Origin: Nitrospinaceae bacterium | GTDB taxonomy: Bacteria; Nitrospinota; Nitrospinia; Nitrospinales; VA-1 | NCBI GenBank assembly: GCA_029937635.1 | Contig: JAPYPM010000029.1 | Coordinates: 1 to 14,453, forward strand | DNA length: 14,453 nt | Direction of reading: 5' to 3' | In this document: piece by piece, positions 1 to 7,528 of the stretch | Layout: every line of letters begins with the position of its first letter | Position numbering within the stretch: position 1 is the stretch's first letter | The notes under the pieces: model-generated | What the model was told of the DNA's origin: nothing | The model's database searches: none | Seen by the model: only the letters and a program-made list of their open reading frames with translations | Position numbers and translations under genes: made by a program

Positions 1-2
1 CC

Positions 3-248
3 ATTATCATTGCCGGTTCAGGATAAGGTTGGCGAATAAAAAGTCAAAGCCCCGTACATTTGATTGGAACGCTAAATTTGAGAGAGCATACTGCAATTGT
101 AGATATCAAATATACTACTGAAAATTTCAGCATTACCTATAATAGCAGCACCAATTTGAGTTATGACGGAACAAATATTCATTCAAATTATAATGGGTGG
201 ATCCAAAACCTGGAAAAAGCCATAATTATTCAAATAACCCACATGTAG
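3..248 (+). pseudogene. 3' part of a small conserved hypothetical protein gene, interrupted by an in-frame TAA
   Basis: The reading frame enters from the left edge, gives IIIAGSG, meets TAA at 24-26, then continues without another stop to TAG at 246-248. The part after the stop reads GWRIKSQSPVHLIGTLNLRE and later contains YNSSTNLSYDG and IHSNYNGWIQNLEKAI. This resembles, from memory, the C-terminal domain of small proteobacterial exported or lipoprotein-like hypothetical proteins, which have an Ala/Gly stretch before a GW, then a GTL segment and a final IHxNYNxWxxNL motif. The match continues on both sides of the TAA, so the gene is probably broken by a nonsense change (TTA Leu to TAA would do it) or by a sequencing error. 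A less likely alternative is a short intact gene starting at TTG 60. Function is unknown. It converges on the glycosyltransferase gene with a 22 bp gap, and it marks the left end of the pigment cluster. Confidence 0.45.
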
Positions 249-270
249 GCTGGATGGAGAAAGAACAGGA

Positions 271-1032
271 TCATTTTTTAACAGGTTTCTTTGAACCTGA
301 TTTTAGAATTTTGGATGCGATTTTTCCCACAATCATTTTCCCGACTTGGATCGTATCCCATGCCGGGTGGAAATGCGATCTTCTTAGCTCGTTTCCATAG
401 ATGGCTGCAATAGGGATTGAGTGAATTTTGAAACCCAGTTTAACGGCTTCGATTATCACTTCACTTTCAAACACAAAGCCATGGTAACGGTGGGAATTAA
501 GCTGCAATCTTCTTAGAAGAGAGGCGGGGTACAGGCGAAATCCGGATTGCGTATCGGGTACCCTGGACCCCACTGCCAGGGAGATTCCCAAGTTTGCTAG
601 TTGGTTGGCCCATCGACGACTCGGAGGGAATGACCGCAAATCGTGAATCCGTGTGCCAATGATTAAGTGGTCAGGAAACTCCGAATATGCAGCGAGGAAT
701 CTGGGAATATCTTCAGGCCGGTGCTGGCCGTCCCCGTCCAAAGTAATGACTCCCCTCAGTTCTGATTCAAGAGCAAGGTGAAATCCTCGCCACAACGAGT
801 ATCCTTTCCCCTTATTACTGGTATTGGAAAGAAGTTCTATGGGGAGGTTCACGAGTTGCTGGCAGGTATCATCTGCTGAACCATCATTTACCACAACCAC
901 CCGACTAATCTGGCTTGCAGTTTTATTCACCAGATCCCGGATGGTTTTACCTTCATTATAGGCCGGAATGATTGCGGTAAATTTTTCCTTAAATTTCTCT
1001 TTATCTATAATTAGAGGCAAGGATTGAGGCAT
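271..1032 (-). CDS. Family 2 glycosyltransferase, last gene of the aryl polyene operon
   Basis: A 253-residue cytoplasmic GT2 (GT-A fold) enzyme of the dolichyl-phosphate-mannose-synthase-like type. The nucleotide-sugar binding start IPAYNE is at residues 22-27, VNDGSADDT at 48-56, and the metal-binding DGDGQH (DxD type) at 99-104, followed by RPEDIPRF. A basic tail (SGSKKPVKK) ends the protein; there is no transmembrane segment, so it is a soluble or peripheral catalytic domain only. The start is ATG, 15 bp after the ketoreductase stop, so it is probably co-transcribed as the last gene. Glycosyltransferases of this type occur in aryl polyene clusters, where they are thought to attach sugar to the polyene lipid; this role here is inferred from position. 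The donor sugar cannot be read from the sequence. A housekeeping role in transferring sugar to a polyprenyl phosphate is the main alternative. Confidence 0.85.
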   Translation of the reverse strand: MPQSLPLIIDKEKFKEKFTAIIPAYNEGKTIRDLVNKTASQISRVVVVNDGSADDTCQQLVNLPIELLSNTSNKGKGYSLWRGFHLALESELRGVITLDGDGQHRPEDIPRFLAAYSEFPDHLIIGTRIHDLRSFPPSRRWANQLANLGISLAVGSRVPDTQSGFRLYPASLLRRLQLNSHRYHGFVFESEVIIEAVKLGFKIHSIPIAAIYGNELRRSHFHPAWDTIQVGKMIVGKIASKILKSGSKKPVKK

Positions 1033-1047
1033 AGTGGATCCAGTTTA

Positions 1048-1767
1048 TTAACACATCCCACCATTAACGTTAAGAATCTGACCCGAAATATAAGACGCTT
1101 TTTTGGAGGCGAGGAAAACCACCACATCGGCTATTTCCTGGGGTGTTCCTCTCCGTTTCATGGGAATTAAATTTTTCACGTCTGTGTCGGAAAAATGTTC
1201 ATCTGTTGATGGAGACTGGATAATTCCGGGTGCAACAACATTGACGGTAATTCCTCTTGAGGCCACCTCTTTCGATAAAGATTTACTTGCTCCATGCAGA
1301 CCCGATTTTGCTGCGGCGTAATTAGTCTGTCCCCTATTGCCGGCGACTCCGGTAATGGATGAGATGCTAATGATCCTACCCCAGCGTGAGCGAATCATCG
1401 GCAGTAATAGAGGGTGTGTAACATTGAAAAATCCATTTAAGGTGGTCTGAATAACTCTGTCCCACTGTTCAGATGACATACCGGCCATGGTAGCATCATC
1501 ATATATTCCAGCATTATTAACCAATACCTGGACGGGACCAGATTCTAAAATATTGTCTAGGTGATGCGAGGTAGCCTTATGATCACTAACATCAAAACAA
1601 GCAGTTTCCGCCGATTGGCCAGCAGAGTGAATTTTTTCGACCACTTGTTTTGCCCGGTCAAGGTTCTCATTGGCGTGGACAAGTACGTGCAAACCCTCAT
1701 TCGCCAAGGCTTCGCAAATAGCGGAGCCAATTATTCCACTCCCACCTGTAACAAGAGCCTTCTTCAA
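1048..1767 (-). CDS. apeQ: 3-oxoacyl-ACP reductase (SDR, FabG/ApeQ-like)
   Basis: A 239-residue NADPH-dependent short-chain dehydrogenase/reductase that would reduce the beta-keto group formed after each elongation step. The nucleotide-binding loop TGGSGIIG is at 7-14, the NNAG motif at 84-87, and the catalytic Ser137, Tyr150 and Lys154 lie in ISSITG and YAAAK. The ending ISGQILNVNGGMC is typical of FabG/ApeQ. The loop has Ile where the family usually has the middle Gly of TGxxxGIG, a small deviation. The start is TTG, overlapping the dehydratase stop in a TTGA arrangement, with AAGGG about 12 bases upstream; no in-frame ATG precedes the fold. The tight overlap with apeP and the KS genes argues for a role in polyene synthesis, not as the housekeeping FabG. 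Confidence 0.9.
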   Translation of the reverse strand: MKKALVTGGSGIIGSAICEALANEGLHVLVHANENLDRAKQVVEKIHSAGQSAETACFDVSDHKATSHHLDNILESGPVQVLVNNAGIYDDATMAGMSSEQWDRVIQTTLNGFFNVTHPLLLPMIRSRWGRIISISSITGVAGNRGQTNYAAAKSGLHGASKSLSKEVASRGITVNVVAPGIIQSPSTDEHFSDTDVKNLIPMKRRGTPQEIADVVVFLASKKASYISGQILNVNGGMC

Positions 1768-2207
1768 TTTATAGAGTTTCCCTTAATAGAAATAATAGCG
1801 CGCCCAGACAAAAGATTAAGATCTTCTGATAGAACACGGAATTGATAAACCAAGAACTCCTTGTCCCTCATCAATAATTCAGCTTCTATCACCAAATCTG
1901 ACTCAATATCATCCAAGCTAGATACCAAAAGGTCCAGGTTCTTAATGGATGCCAGATATCCAGGGCGCGGTTCCTCATCTGGATCACCCGTAGACAGGGC
2001 TCCATGAACAGCCATTGCCTGGGCTGCGTATTCTACCCCACAGACGGAAGATAAAACATTCTCGTTTCTTAAAGGATTATGTTTGCTCCTGTGAGAATTG
2101 GCAAGACAAACAATATGATCTTCATCCCATTTTAGAACTTCATTTAACAAACTCATTGCCCCGTTATGAGGAATGAGGGCTTCAATTTCTTTTTTATTTA
2201 ATTGCAT
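1764..2207 (-). CDS. apeP: ApeP-like hot-dog dehydratase
   Basis: A 147-residue hot-dog fold protein of the FabA/FabZ-related ApeP family. It would dehydrate the 3-hydroxyacyl-ACP intermediate to a trans double bond in the growing polyene. His14 in LIPHNGAM and Glu59 in SVCGVEYAAQAMAVHGAL match the His and acidic catalytic pair of this family. WDEDHIVCLANSH (28-39) and NPLR are also typical of ApeP. In the studied E. coli pathway, ApeI and ApeP act together as the dehydratase pair, and both are present in this operon. The ATG start overlaps the end of the chain length factor gene by 10 bp, and the stop overlaps the TTG of the reductase, so translation of the three is probably coupled. Confidence 0.88.
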   Translation of the reverse strand: MQLNKKEIEALIPHNGAMSLLNEVLKWDEDHIVCLANSHRSKHNPLRNENVLSSVCGVEYAAQAMAVHGALSTGDPDEEPRPGYLASIKNLDLLVSSLDDIESDLVIEAELLMRDKEFLVYQFRVLSEDLNLLSGRAIISIKGNSIN

Positions 2208-3001
2208 GGATTAATTTTAACTTCGACTACAGAGTTTTCCAAATAATCATAAAACATTTCACGAGAATCTTGACTTGCAACTGCAGAAAGCATTCTCAAG
2301 GGTTGTGCTGAAGCATTACCACTTATTAATTTCACTAAAGGCGGACTTAATGCCATATCCATTTCCTCAGTTTTACGGGATTGAAAATTGATATCCAATT
2401 TAGCCAAGGTATTCTCTGACTGAGAAGGCATCAGCACCAACGCGATACCACAATTAAATTCAATTGCATATTGCTTATGAAATGGCTTTGGAGATTCCAC
2501 ATCATACACAACCAGAAGCACACCCTGTTTATGTGTAAAGACATTAGCGGTAGCAGAAAGAAGCGCACCAGGAAAACTTGCTTCAGCGCAAGCAAGACTG
2601 GTGGATGGACCCCTTGTTTGGGTAGCAATGCACCAATAAGCGGCTGGAGAATTGTAAACTGAATTATGGAACTGAGTAGGGGATATAGGATGATCCGGCA
2701 AGGTCACTGCATTACACATATGATCAACTATTTTTAAAGCTCCTCTATAAGAAGAAAAAACATTTATCAACGACTCTGGATTTACTTTGGCATTGTTCAC
2801 CGCCTCACCTGCTACGTGAACCGCTAAGTGAATAGTGTCGCCAGCTCGCCTTCTTTCATTTTCTGGAATCAAAGTAGCCACTGGATGAGATTTTTTCTCA
2901 AAGTAGAATGGATTTTCCCCTCTTAAAACAAGTCTAGCTTGTTGCCATGTTCTCAATCCTGGCGCCTCGATTCCAATTCCATCCAAGTAAACGGTTGTCA
3001 T
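2198..3001 (-). CDS. apeC: Beta-ketoacyl synthase-like chain length factor (ApeC-like)
   Basis: A 267-residue protein of the short ketoacyl-synthase-like family (ketoacyl-synt_2, ApeC type). The motif SPTQFHNSVYNSPAAYW (107-123) followed by ATQTRGPSTSLACAEASF (126-143) is the family signature. It lacks the two catalytic histidine motifs (HGT and GHxxGAAG) and is far shorter than a full ketosynthase (about 400 residues), so it cannot condense by itself. In the studied APE system the ApeO ketosynthase pairs with ApeC, which acts as chain length factor; here it directly follows the KS gene with a 4 bp ATGA overlap, which suits a fixed heterodimer. Cys138 lies close to where a KS nucleophile would be, but the flanking residues follow the CLF family. 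Its cavity would set the number of double bonds. Confidence 0.87.
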   Translation of the reverse strand: MTTVYLDGIGIEAPGLRTWQQARLVLRGENPFYFEKKSHPVATLIPENERRRAGDTIHLAVHVAGEAVNNAKVNPESLINVFSSYRGALKIVDHMCNAVTLPDHPISPTQFHNSVYNSPAAYWCIATQTRGPSTSLACAEASFPGALLSATANVFTHKQGVLLVVYDVESPKPFHKQYAIEFNCGIALVLMPSQSENTLAKLDINFQSRKTEEMDMALSPPLVKLISGNASAQPLRMLSAVASQDSREMFYDYLENSVVEVKINPCN

Positions 3002-4191
3002 AAATGAATTCCGAAAATTAAGCTACAATTATTTCCACCAAAGCCGAATGAATTACTGAGAACGTAACCTAACTTTTCAGTCCGATTTTCTAAGATAATA
3101 TTTGAACAAAAATCTGAATCCAGCATACGGGTATTTAAGCTCCCAGGAATAAAATTATTATTCAAGCAGATTGCACAAATAATTGCCTCAGTAATACCTG
3201 CGGCTCCAAGTGTGTGCCCGGTCCACCCTTTTGTAGAACTGCACGGAGTAGACGAACCAAAAATCTTTACAACGGCTTTGTCTTCGGCCTTATCGTTTGT
3301 TTGTGTAGCGGTTCCGTGCAAATTGATATAGGAAATTTGATTGGCCTTTAATCCAGAGCACTCAAGAGCCATTTGCATGGACTGGGCCATACCTCTTCCT
3401 TCAGGCTGAGGTGAAGTCATGTGGTAGGCGTCAGAGCTTTCACCATATCCCAGGAAAGCAATTTGATTTTGGAAGTCACCGTTTTCAGGTTTTTCTAGCA
3501 GAGCATATCCTCCAGCTTCCCCAATGGAAAGCCCGTCGCGGTCTGGATCAGCAGGCCGACAGGGTTTAGAAGACACTAACTGTAGAGAAGAAAATCCATA
3601 CAAGGTGGTCTGGCACAACGAGTCCACGCCACCTACTATAGCAGCATCGCAAAATCCAGATTGTATAAACCGAGAGGCTTCAGCAAATACCTTAGCACTG
3701 GAAGAACATGCGGTGGAAACAACCAATGCAGGACCCTCTAGCTTAAAATACTTTTTCACGAAAGCTGCTACAGAAAAATTATTTTGGGTTTCTTTGTACT
3801 TATAAGTTTTGGGCAAATCCCCGGTAGCGGGGTCTCGGTGCCGATAAGCCATTTCGGTTTGTAATATACCCGAGGTGCTGGTTCCCAGAAATAAACCGAT
3901 TCTTTCAGGGCCGTAACGAATTTTCGCCTTTTCGACAGCTTGCTCAAATTCATCCTGATGCAAAGCCAGTTGAGCCAGCCTGTTATTGCGACAGTCAAAC
4001 TCTTTTAATCGATCCACCACGGGAGAATCCTCAATCCCCTTTACCCTGCCGACACAAGTATCTAAGTTTATGAAATCTAAATTACAGGGACCTAGTCCTG
4101 ACCGCAGGTTTAGCAAAGCCTGCTCGTGTTCTTTGAGTTCGCAGCCCACTGCACTGGTTAAAGTGAATTTGGATAAAATTAAAGGTTCCAA
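2998..4191 (-). CDS. apeO: Beta-ketoacyl-ACP synthase, catalytic KS of the aryl polyene synthase (ApeO-like)
   Basis: A 397-residue thiolase-fold ketosynthase that condenses malonyl-ACP with the growing aryl polyenoyl chain. All three catalytic residues are visible: Cys162 in STACSSSAK, His292 in NLHGTATQTND and His326 in KGWTGHTLGAAG. SNSFGFGGNN near the C-terminus (379-388) is the usual KS ending. Length is normal. The start is TTG, with no clear ribosome binding site; the N-terminus MEPLILSKFTLTSAVG aligns by eye with the start of other ApeO-like proteins, and an in-frame TGA lies a few codons upstream. The MMPL gene precedes it with a 38 bp gap, and the CLF follows with a 4 bp overlap. 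Confidence 0.92.
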   Translation of the reverse strand: MEPLILSKFTLTSAVGCELKEHEQALLNLRSGLGPCNLDFINLDTCVGRVKGIEDSPVVDRLKEFDCRNNRLAQLALHQDEFEQAVEKAKIRYGPERIGLFLGTSTSGILQTEMAYRHRDPATGDLPKTYKYKETQNNFSVAAFVKKYFKLEGPALVVSTACSSSAKVFAEASRFIQSGFCDAAIVGGVDSLCQTTLYGFSSLQLVSSKPCRPADPDRDGLSIGEAGGYALLEKPENGDFQNQIAFLGYGESSDAYHMTSPQPEGRGMAQSMQMALECSGLKANQISYINLHGTATQTNDKAEDKAVVKIFGSSTPCSSTKGWTGHTLGAAGITEAIICAICLNNNFIPGSLNTRMLDSDFCSNIILENRTEKLGYVLSNSFGFGGNNCSLIFGIHL

Positions 4192-4229
4192 GGAAAAATT
4201 ATTGAATGCTCAAGAAGGTTAATATTTCT

Positions 4230-6551
4230 CTATACTGGGTTGTCTATCATTTTTGGTTTTGAAGCAAATATAAGTGAAAACAAGAGGCATAAAAACGCAC
4301 CTATTACCACTGTTGTTCCAATCGCTCTCAAGACCGGCGTGGTAGAAAAAGCCAGGGTTCCAAACACCGTAACGGTCGACAAGTTGCATACGATTAAAGC
4401 ATGATGGATTTTGGAGCGCTCCTCTTTTAACATTAGTTTATGATTCAAAAACAAGGCGTAATCTATTCCTAACCCTATTACTAACAGCAAAGACACAAGG
4501 TGAAATAATGATAGCGGTATCTTGGCCGTGATCAAAACTGCAATGACGGTTAAGACGGATCCTATAATAGGGATTAAAACTCGTCCAACTGCAACCCATT
4601 GGCGCAATGCGACCCTCAATGTTAAAACAATGATCAGGCATCCCCAGCCGAAAAACAGCAATGCCCTATCCCTGTATCGGTTGATCAGGATATTGGAAGT
4701 TTTTCTTGGCTCGAGAACAAAGACGTTTTCGGAGGGGAAACTACTGATAGCCCTGGCGACGAGTTTTTTATCGACAGATCCTTTAAATGAAATCATGGAA
4801 AACCACAAGTTTTCCTGGTGGTAAAATAATTTATTGATTTGCGCCTCCAACAGGGTTCCCCTCATCCGCTCGGAGGTTAAAAATTCGGATTTCTTTGCAC
4901 TAGATACCTCCTGAATAAATCCCTCAAATGCATTCTCCCGAAATGGCAATCCTTTTTTAGCGATTCGCAGGTTTTCTTTCAATTGCTCAATAGAAGGGAG
5001 AGTTTTTATGCGCTGAGCTTGTTTTTCAAAGCTTGGAAGATACTTTGTTACCGCATCAAATCCACTTATTGCCCCCTGATTTTTTAAGGCCTGAAATTCA
5101 TCAGCAACCGATTCGGTCCACCGTAAAGCAGATTGCTCGGATTTTCCTTTCACGATCACCCAATAACTGACATTGGGCAAATTAAGTTCTTCACGCATTT
5201 GGCGGTCTAAAGCCAATTGCGAATCCGGAACGGGACTTAACTTCGCGATATCATTTTCCCACAATTCATTACGTTGAAAGCCCAAGAATGTAATGACTCC
5301 TGCCAGAAAAACATAGAATAAAATTTTACTTTTCATTAGGGCTTCAAAGGGTAATGCCTCTACCCTCGTGGGCAAGTATTTAAAAAATGAAAAACCAGTG
5401 ATATTGGGAAGAATATGGCGAGTGACCAAGGCGGCGGTTACCAGACCGCACACCGTGAAGGCAGCTAACTGAATCAAACCATCAAAACCTGAAAAAATCA
5501 TGGACACAAATCCAAGCGCAGTGGTAAGAACTCCCAGTCGCAGAGTCGGCCAGATTCGATCCATTGCCTCGGAAGGGTGTTCGTTAGCTTTAATGTGACT
5601 AAACAGGTGTAGAGGATAATCAATTGCCACTCCAATAATGACGATTCCAAACGCCAAGGTGATCCCATGAATCGACCCGAAAATCAAAACAATAGCGGAG
5701 ACACTTATTAAAATCCCGCATAACAGGGGAATCAAACAAAGAAATATCAGGGTGATGGATCGATAAAATAGATAAATGATACCAATCACTAAACAGGTTG
5801 CAATGATGGAGAGCTTTGTGGCATCTCTCCTTATAGACTCCCGGGATGCCACAGCAAATGCTGGAGGACCCACCATGCGCAAGCTCACTGAAATGTTGTG
5901 ATTCAAATCGTTGAAACTATCATCAATAATATGGATAGCGTTCTCAAATTGATTTAAATTCAAACCTTCAGCAAAAATTTCCGCAACGAGGAAAGCATGC
6001 GTACCATCCGCAGAGAACCAAACTCCGTGTTTTTTATTCAGCAACGGCGTTTCGATCCAAGATCGTAATATTGACATAAACTCCCCCGAAGGATCCCTGT
6101 CTAAATAACGTTTTTCCAAAAATCCCCGCGACAAGACAATCCGACCCAATGTTTCCGACAAAATATCATGCAGACTTTGTGGAGAAAATCTTTCAGGATA
6201 AAGGGTTGGGCTAAGTAAATAGCGATTGCTGAAAAGAAACTTTTCCGTCTGGACCGTTATAGAATCTTCTGAATTTAGGACTTTAATAAAAGCGCTGTCA
6301 TTTTTTAATTTATGAGTTAAAGACTTACTTAACCGAGCAAGAGTTTTCGAGTCCGCTCCTTGAAGGCTTATGATTAGTAATTTTGAGCCAGGCCCCTGAC
6401 GGAATTGATTAATCAGGAACTGTTCCTGAGGAGAAGAAGATCGAGGTAAGAAAAGACCTATATCCGTTTCAACTCGAAGACGGAAAATAATAATCAGGAA
6501 CGCTATAAAAAGAATTCCAATCCAAAATATTATTTTAGTGCGAGGTTTCAC
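4230..6551 (-). CDS. apeM: MMPL-family RND exporter (ApeM-like)
   Basis: A 773-residue inner-membrane transporter with the two-fold MMPL layout. A first transmembrane helix (about 7-24) is followed by a large periplasmic loop (about 25-245), then a five-helix bundle (about 246-390). A second helix (about 408-424), a second loop (about 425-625) and a final bundle (about 628-764) complete it. Each bundle carries the paired Asp-Tyr motif typical of the family's proton relay: VAIDYPLHLFSH with Asp311 and GLGIDYALFLNH with Asp697. Members in aryl polyene clusters are thought to move the polyene lipid out of the inner membrane. The start is GTG, overlapping the LolA-like stop as GTGA; that pairing of exporter and periplasmic carrier is the usual APE arrangement. 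The substrate is inferred from context. Confidence 0.9.
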   Translation of the reverse strand: MKPRTKIIFWIGILFIAFLIIIFRLRVETDIGLFLPRSSSPQEQFLINQFRQGPGSKLLIISLQGADSKTLARLSKSLTHKLKNDSAFIKVLNSEDSITVQTEKFLFSNRYLLSPTLYPERFSPQSLHDILSETLGRIVLSRGFLEKRYLDRDPSGEFMSILRSWIETPLLNKKHGVWFSADGTHAFLVAEIFAEGLNLNQFENAIHIIDDSFNDLNHNISVSLRMVGPPAFAVASRESIRRDATKLSIIATCLVIGIIYLFYRSITLIFLCLIPLLCGILISVSAIVLIFGSIHGITLAFGIVIIGVAIDYPLHLFSHIKANEHPSEAMDRIWPTLRLGVLTTALGFVSMIFSGFDGLIQLAAFTVCGLVTAALVTRHILPNITGFSFFKYLPTRVEALPFEALMKSKILFYVFLAGVITFLGFQRNELWENDIAKLSPVPDSQLALDRQMREELNLPNVSYWVIVKGKSEQSALRWTESVADEFQALKNQGAISGFDAVTKYLPSFEKQAQRIKTLPSIEQLKENLRIAKKGLPFRENAFEGFIQEVSSAKKSEFLTSERMRGTLLEAQINKLFYHQENLWFSMISFKGSVDKKLVARAISSFPSENVFVLEPRKTSNILINRYRDRALLFFGWGCLIIVLTLRVALRQWVAVGRVLIPIIGSVLTVIAVLITAKIPLSLFHLVSLLLVIGLGIDYALFLNHKLMLKEERSKIHHALIVCNLSTVTVFGTLAFSTTPVLRAIGTTVVIGAFLCLLFSLIFASKPKMIDNPV

Positions 6552-7180
6552 GAATTTTCTTTTTCTAAGGTCATGACCGTAAAATCACCATTAGAATCTA
6601 CCCATGTGATTTTCTCAATGTTGTCCTTTTCACCTAGAATAATAATTCGATCTATAATATCTAGAGCAGGTGCTGAAATTGGAACCAAAATGAGGCTCCA
6701 CTGATTGCAATTGCCCTTGAGATCCAACTCGTAATATTTCTTCAGAGCATTAAGATTGCCTGACAAAATAAATCTTATGCCGTTTAACAATTCCTTTAAG
6801 GGTTGGTAGTCGTCTAAGGACAAGGTTTGAGATACGTCCTGTTGATCGAAAATGGTGACCAACTCGCTTTTCACCACCAGACGTTCCTTTTCAGGTTTCG
6901 CAGTTATTTTTTCCAGATAATCGGGTGCTTGGAAATGCAGGGTCCCCTCTGACCTCAAAGGTTTTTCAAGAATTTTGAGGAACTTTTCCTCTGTGAATTG
7001 AGCCGATTTTTCTTTTTTATCGGCCAATGAAATCATCAATCCTCGTAAGTCTACAGCACATATTTGATTTGATTCACCAAGGAGTTTGTCATCAAAAGCC
7101 TCCGCTGAATGAAAAATAATTGTGCTGATGAGGAGAGTAATGCTCAGCGCATAAAATGTAGGATTCAATTCTCTTTTCAT
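6548..7180 (-). CDS. LolA-like periplasmic lipid carrier (ApeL-like)
   Basis: A 210-residue exported protein. An N-terminal signal peptide is visible: basic MKRELN, hydrophobic core at about 9-23, and a signal peptidase I site after SAEA (residue 28). After it, FTEEKFLKILEKPLRSEGTL (about 62-81), the YLEKITAKPE segment and LVTIFDQQ resemble the beta-strand pattern of LolA-type lipoprotein carriers found in aryl polyene clusters. It would form a half-barrel that carries a hydrophobic molecule across the periplasm. ATG start overlapping the dehydratase stop (ATGA), and its own stop overlapping the exporter start, place it firmly in the operon. It is not the housekeeping LolA by context, since it sits between polyene enzymes and the exporter. 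The assignment rests on distant similarity judged by eye. Confidence 0.78.
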   Translation of the reverse strand: MKRELNPTFYALSITLLISTIIFHSAEAFDDKLLGESNQICAVDLRGLMISLADKKEKSAQFTEEKFLKILEKPLRSEGTLHFQAPDYLEKITAKPEKERLVVKSELVTIFDQQDVSQTLSLDDYQPLKELLNGIRFILSGNLNALKKYYELDLKGNCNQWSLILVPISAPALDIIDRIIILGEKDNIEKITWVDSNGDFTVMTLEKENS

Positions 7181-7488
7181 GGTGCTATTGAATATTCTAA
7201 TTGTCCTAACATAATGTTTTTTTCACCACACTTGCCAGTAAACCGGACAAGATTGTTTGCTATGTCAAAGATAAATTCTATCTGTGCTCCGGGCTCAAGC
7301 GGGAGTAAAAATTTGACCGATGGTATTTTTTGTATTTTGCAATGGTGGCCTCGCTCTTTTCTAAATGCTTTGATCATCTCATCCAATATAACGACTCCAG
7401 GAACAATTGGTTGGCCTGGGAAGTGCCCTTTAAGAGAAGGATGGTTGAGGTCAATTTGAGTAGAATATTTCAATGCCTTGTTGGCCAA
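7177..7488 (-). CDS. apeI: ApeI-like FabZ-type dehydratase (small hot-dog protein)
   Basis: A 103-residue single hot-dog domain. GHFPGQPIVPGVVILDEM (21-38) is the FabZ/ApeI signature, with catalytic His22 and Asp36 in the place of the FabZ Glu. The protein is shorter than FabZ (about 145 residues), as is usual for ApeI. It should pair with the ApeP-like protein encoded later in the operon to dehydrate 3-hydroxyacyl-ACP in each cycle. The start is TTG, without a strong Shine-Dalgarno sequence; the next possible upstream start would only add a few residues. It follows the ligase after 40 bp and overlaps the LolA-like gene by 4 bp. Confidence 0.86.
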   Translation of the reverse strand: MANKALKYSTQIDLNHPSLKGHFPGQPIVPGVVILDEMIKAFRKERGHHCKIQKIPSVKFLLPLEPGAQIEFIFDIANNLVRFTGKCGEKNIMLGQLEYSIAP

Positions 7489-7528
7489 TATGGTTTTGTG
7501 ACTCGTTGGCTCTCGTCACACATAATTA

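Noticed and set aside
249..270. Near-palindrome CCCACATGTAGG at 238-249 as terminator between the convergent first two genes
   Set aside because: It has no loop, one mismatch and no T-run, so it cannot form a usual intrinsic terminator hairpin.
4522..4824. Plus-strand open frame opposite the MMPL gene
   Set aside because: It lies fully antisense to a conserved exporter domain, and its translation has no recognisable motif. The same applies to other short antisense frames, such as 1561-1845, 3524-3805 and 7330-7779.
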